A DNA stretch of 64,000 nt, taken from NCBI RefSeq assembly GCF_014200575.1, contig NZ_JACHBZ010000022.1:1-64000 (forward strand). The letters run 5' to 3'. This DNA comes from Mucilaginibacter saanensis. Its GTDB lineage: Bacteria > Bacteroidota > Bacteroidia > Sphingobacteriales > Sphingobacteriaceae. A program made the translations under genes and the position numbers. Under the pieces are notes generated by a model. It was given only the letters and a program-made list of their open reading frames with translations, had not been told where the DNA came from and ran no database searches. Numbering within the stretch: the stretch's first letter is position 1; every line of letters begins with the position of its first letter. Of the stretch, positions 62,116 to 64,000 are shown piece by piece.

Positions 62116-62529
62116 ATGAACTGGCAACTAATATTTAAACTCTCCCTGTTTGGTTTAGCAATGGGCGTTGCTACCGCGTTTATTATTCCCAGCAGTATTG
62201 AAGGGATTTTTTGGCTGGCTATTTTTATTATCTGCGCTTATTTTATCGCCAAAAATTGCACCTACATGTATTTTACCAATGGCTTTTGTTTAAGCTTGCT
62301 AAATTGTGTTTGGATCATAGCGGCACATCTTATTTTTTTTAAACCTTATATGGCCACTCATACTAAAGAGGCGGCTATGTATACCAATAATGCCATGCAT
62401 ATTTCGCCCCAAATTGCGCTTGCCGTTATTGGCATAGTGATAGGCATTTTTTCGGGACTGATACAGGGTTTGTTTGCCTTTATTGCCTCAAAAGTTGTTA
62501 AAAACAGGGCTACACCTTTTCAGGATTAA
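62116..62529 (+). CDS. Small integral membrane protein of unknown function
   Basis: The 137-residue protein has four predicted membrane helices (about 5-22, 27-47, 55-78 and 103-128) and short loops. I choose MNWQLIFKLSLFG at 62116. The longer frame from 62083 would put MQTFYHLKSCF before the first helix. No motif identifies a function. Some uncharacterised permease-like proteins of Bacteroidota have this layout. The gene is nine bases before the DUF1801 gene. Confidence 0.7.
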   Translation: MNWQLIFKLSLFGLAMGVATAFIIPSSIEGIFWLAIFIICAYFIAKNCTYMYFTNGFCLSLLNCVWIIAAHLIFFKPYMATHTKEAAMYTNNAMHISPQIALAVIGIVIGIFSGLIQGLFAFIASKVVKNRATPFQD

Positions 62530-62538
62530 TTATACTGT

Positions 62539-62907
62539 ATGCTTACTCCAACAGATAATTTTTATCTGCAGCATCCTGAGCCGGTAAAAAGCTGTTTGCT
62601 GGCCTTACGGGAGATAATCCTGGCACAGGATAAAGAGGTATCTGCAGCCTGGAAATATGGGATGCCATTTTTTTGCTATAAGGGTAAAATGTTCTGCTAT
62701 TTATGGGTTCATAAAAAGCTGCATCAACCATATATAGGCATTGTTGAAGGGAAAAGATTTGACCATCCCAGCCTGATCATAGAGAAACGTTCGCGTATGA
62801 AAATTATGCTTTTTGAGGCCGAGAAGGATTTGCCTATTAAAACCATTCAGTCTATCTTAAAACAAGCTCTTGGCCTGTATAAAACCGGGGTGATACCTTT
62901 AAAGTAA
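62539..62907 (+). CDS. DUF1801 domain-containing protein
   Basis: The 122-residue protein matches DUF1801 (YdhG-like). An N-terminal helix is followed by LREIILAQDKEVSAAWKYGM, PFFCYKGKMFCYLWVHKKLH and a hydrophobic C-terminal helix. The function is unknown; related proteins bind small molecules or metals in stress conditions. Its last nine bases overlap the 3' end of the convergent glycosyltransferase gene. Confidence 0.82.
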   Translation: MLTPTDNFYLQHPEPVKSCLLALREIILAQDKEVSAAWKYGMPFFCYKGKMFCYLWVHKKLHQPYIGIVEGKRFDHPSLIIEKRSRMKIMLFEAEKDLPIKTIQSILKQALGLYKTGVIPLK

Positions 62908-63714
62908 GGATTCATTTAATAGATAATCCAGTACGGTTTCGGCCTTAAGGTTTTCGGGAGGATAATTCCACACCAGTTTATAACATGGCGCAGTTTGGTT
63001 ATCAATATTATCTTTTATGGTATTGGTTAGCGGGTTAAACAGGCCAACAGATTGTAAAGCGTGTGGTATATCGGCGCTTATTTTGGGTGTATTATCCCAC
63101 AATTGCCTGGCTTTAGCATTGTTCAGGTAAACACTTTCAAAAAGGTAGTGGAACCAGAAATAGGGGTGCACATTTAGCACCTTACCGATAAAGGGATGTA
63201 ACCAGGCCTGCGGACTAAGCCGCGGCAAGTATTTCTTAAGTATTTTTCTTTTGGAGTTTTCAATATAAACCAGGTTGCGGTTTCTGCCCCAGTATTGCTC
63301 AACCGCTTTATGAAATACATGGGTAAAATAATTATCAGTTACTGATGCCATAAACCAACTGGAGATCATCCTGTCGGGTCCTGGCCGGTTAAAGGCAAAA
63401 AAGCCTGATTGCATTTGCTCGGGCAGCCACGTATCTAAAGGTTTTGTGCAGAAACAGGTAGCATCAACCCATACGCCTCCGTATTTTGCAAGCAGGTTGA
63501 TGCGTAAAATATCTGAAAATGCCTGTTTGGTTAATATTTGAGGTGAAACCAAGGCATATTCGCTAAAATTGCTTTCGTCCAGAAAAATAATTTTCCAGTC
63601 TGGGTTATGCTTAAGCCATGAGTCGTAGCATTTCTTAACTACAACGGGCGCATTGTGGATGCCCTGTAGCCATAGAAACCAGATTATTTTAGGTAGTTCA
63701 GTATTATCTGACAC
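62899..63714 (-). CDS. Glycosyltransferase (capsular polysaccharide synthesis/GT32-like)
   Basis: The 271-residue cytoplasmic enzyme has the GT-A pattern of Caps_synth/GT32 proteins. PKIIWFLWLQGIHNAPVVVK is at the N-terminus, FSDILRINLLAKYGGVWVDA near 85-105 and TCFCTKPLD just after. The acidic residue of the DXD-like site lies in GGVWVDATCF. It would add a sugar to a surface polysaccharide or lipid. No other polysaccharide-assembly genes are nearby, so the acceptor is unknown. Confidence 0.85.
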   Translation of the reverse strand: MSDNTELPKIIWFLWLQGIHNAPVVVKKCYDSWLKHNPDWKIIFLDESNFSEYALVSPQILTKQAFSDILRINLLAKYGGVWVDATCFCTKPLDTWLPEQMQSGFFAFNRPGPDRMISSWFMASVTDNYFTHVFHKAVEQYWGRNRNLVYIENSKRKILKKYLPRLSPQAWLHPFIGKVLNVHPYFWFHYLFESVYLNNAKARQLWDNTPKISADIPHALQSVGLFNPLTNTIKDNIDNQTAPCYKLVWNYPPENLKAETVLDYLLNESLL

Positions 63715-63846
63715 GGGTAGATATTTAGATAATCAAATATAGGGATATAAATTACACACCTGTTTAATAGGGACTTTTACGTGGTAGCGTATTTTTGCAT
63801 ATTCCACCATAAATTAAACAATTGAATGTATATATTTGCGCCATCT

Positions 63847-63918
63847 GCTCCCGTAGTTCAACGGATAGAATTATGGTTTCCGGTACCATCGATATGAGTT
63901 CGAATCTCGTCGGGAGCA
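63847..63918 (+). tRNA. tRNA-Arg (anticodon CCG)
   Basis: The 72-base sequence folds as a cloverleaf. Acceptor GCTCCCG pairs with CGGGAGC and is followed by discriminator A. The D arm is GTTC...GAAT, and the anticodon stem ATGGT/ACCAT encloses TTCCGGT with anticodon CCG. The T arm is ATGAG-TTCGAAT-CTCGT. CCA is not encoded, which is normal here. It would read CGG codons. Confidence 0.93.
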
Positions 63919-63969
63919 CAAAGGTATTTATTATACCGCTATATATCAGATATATATACAGTTATTTTT

Positions 63970-63998
63970 AAAACGGTGCCTAATGGGTGCCGTTTTTT
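63970..63998 (+). terminator. Terminator after the tRNA
   Basis: AAAACGG pairs with CCGTTTT around a partly paired loop, followed by more T. It lies 51 bases after the tRNA and probably ends its transcript. Confidence 0.6.
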
Positions 63999-64000
63999 AT

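Noticed and set aside
1..64000. CRISPR arrays, prophage genes or toxin-antitoxin pairs.
   Set aside because: No regularly spaced direct repeats, cas genes, phage structural genes or paired small toxin genes were seen.

Overview
The window looks like chromosome from a soil- or plant-associated Bacteroidota of the family Sphingobacteriaceae (Mucilaginibacter or Pedobacter type). The reasons are two SusC/SusD pairs, lipoprotein signals ending in S-C-[KR], MacB-like 'ABC transporter permease' proteins, the gene set coaE-YbbR-yajC-DUF1573-nusB, and AT-rich intergenic DNA. The genus is an inference from gene style, not a measurement.

Layout. 1-459: possible relic of an IS21-type end. 459-4203: a MacB/FtsX-like permease and an OafA-type acyltransferase. 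4403-20691: a sialic acid utilisation locus. A divergent FadR-type GntR regulator faces susC, susD, an N-acetylneuraminate lyase, a NanM-like kelch mutarotase, an MFS transporter, a sialate O-acetylesterase with an extra SGNH domain, an N-acylglucosamine 2-epimerase, a sialidase and an SGNH-GH20 hexosaminidase fusion. Together these remove O-acetyl groups, release sialic acid, import it, mutarotate it, split it to ManNAc and pyruvate, and epimerise ManNAc to GlcNAc. 21118-26194: two alpha-L-rhamnosidase-type enzymes (GH106-like and GH78-like). 26295-28795: an amino-acid permease with a PLP enzyme of the cystathionine gamma-synthase/lyase family.

29144-47800: a second glycan locus. A LacI regulator is followed by susC and susD, a fasciclin-domain lipoprotein, a second accessory lipoprotein, a BSP-family metallopeptidase, a GH29 fucosidase and a GH92 mannosidase. 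A convergent GH38-like mannosidase and a GH20 hexosaminidase follow. A broken C-terminus of another GH92 lies just upstream of the intact one. With the sialidase of the first locus, the window encodes activities for most outer sugars of a complex or high-mannose N-glycan.

48055-54231 is mixed: a SnoaL-like protein, an EVE protein translationally linked to a CBM9-like and a GHL10-like secreted pair, an aldo/keto reductase, a MarR regulator, a small cysteine-rich DUF5522 protein and a ligase-associated-type exonuclease. 54231-61278 is housekeeping: coaE, YbbR-like, yajC, DUF1573, nusB, a Leu/Glu-dehydrogenase-family protein that lacks the usual catalytic lysine, an ABC exporter and a PUR-alpha-like DUF3276 protein. 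61440-64000 holds small accessory genes, a glycosyltransferase and a tRNA-Arg(CCG).

Regulatory DNA is readable in several places: a 27-bp dyad of FadR-family type at the first susC promoter, two palindromic LacI-type sites upstream of the second susC, and several hairpin terminators. Several intergenic regions carry inverted-repeat elements that look like dispersed genomic repeats. I see no CRISPR array, prophage or complete insertion sequence.
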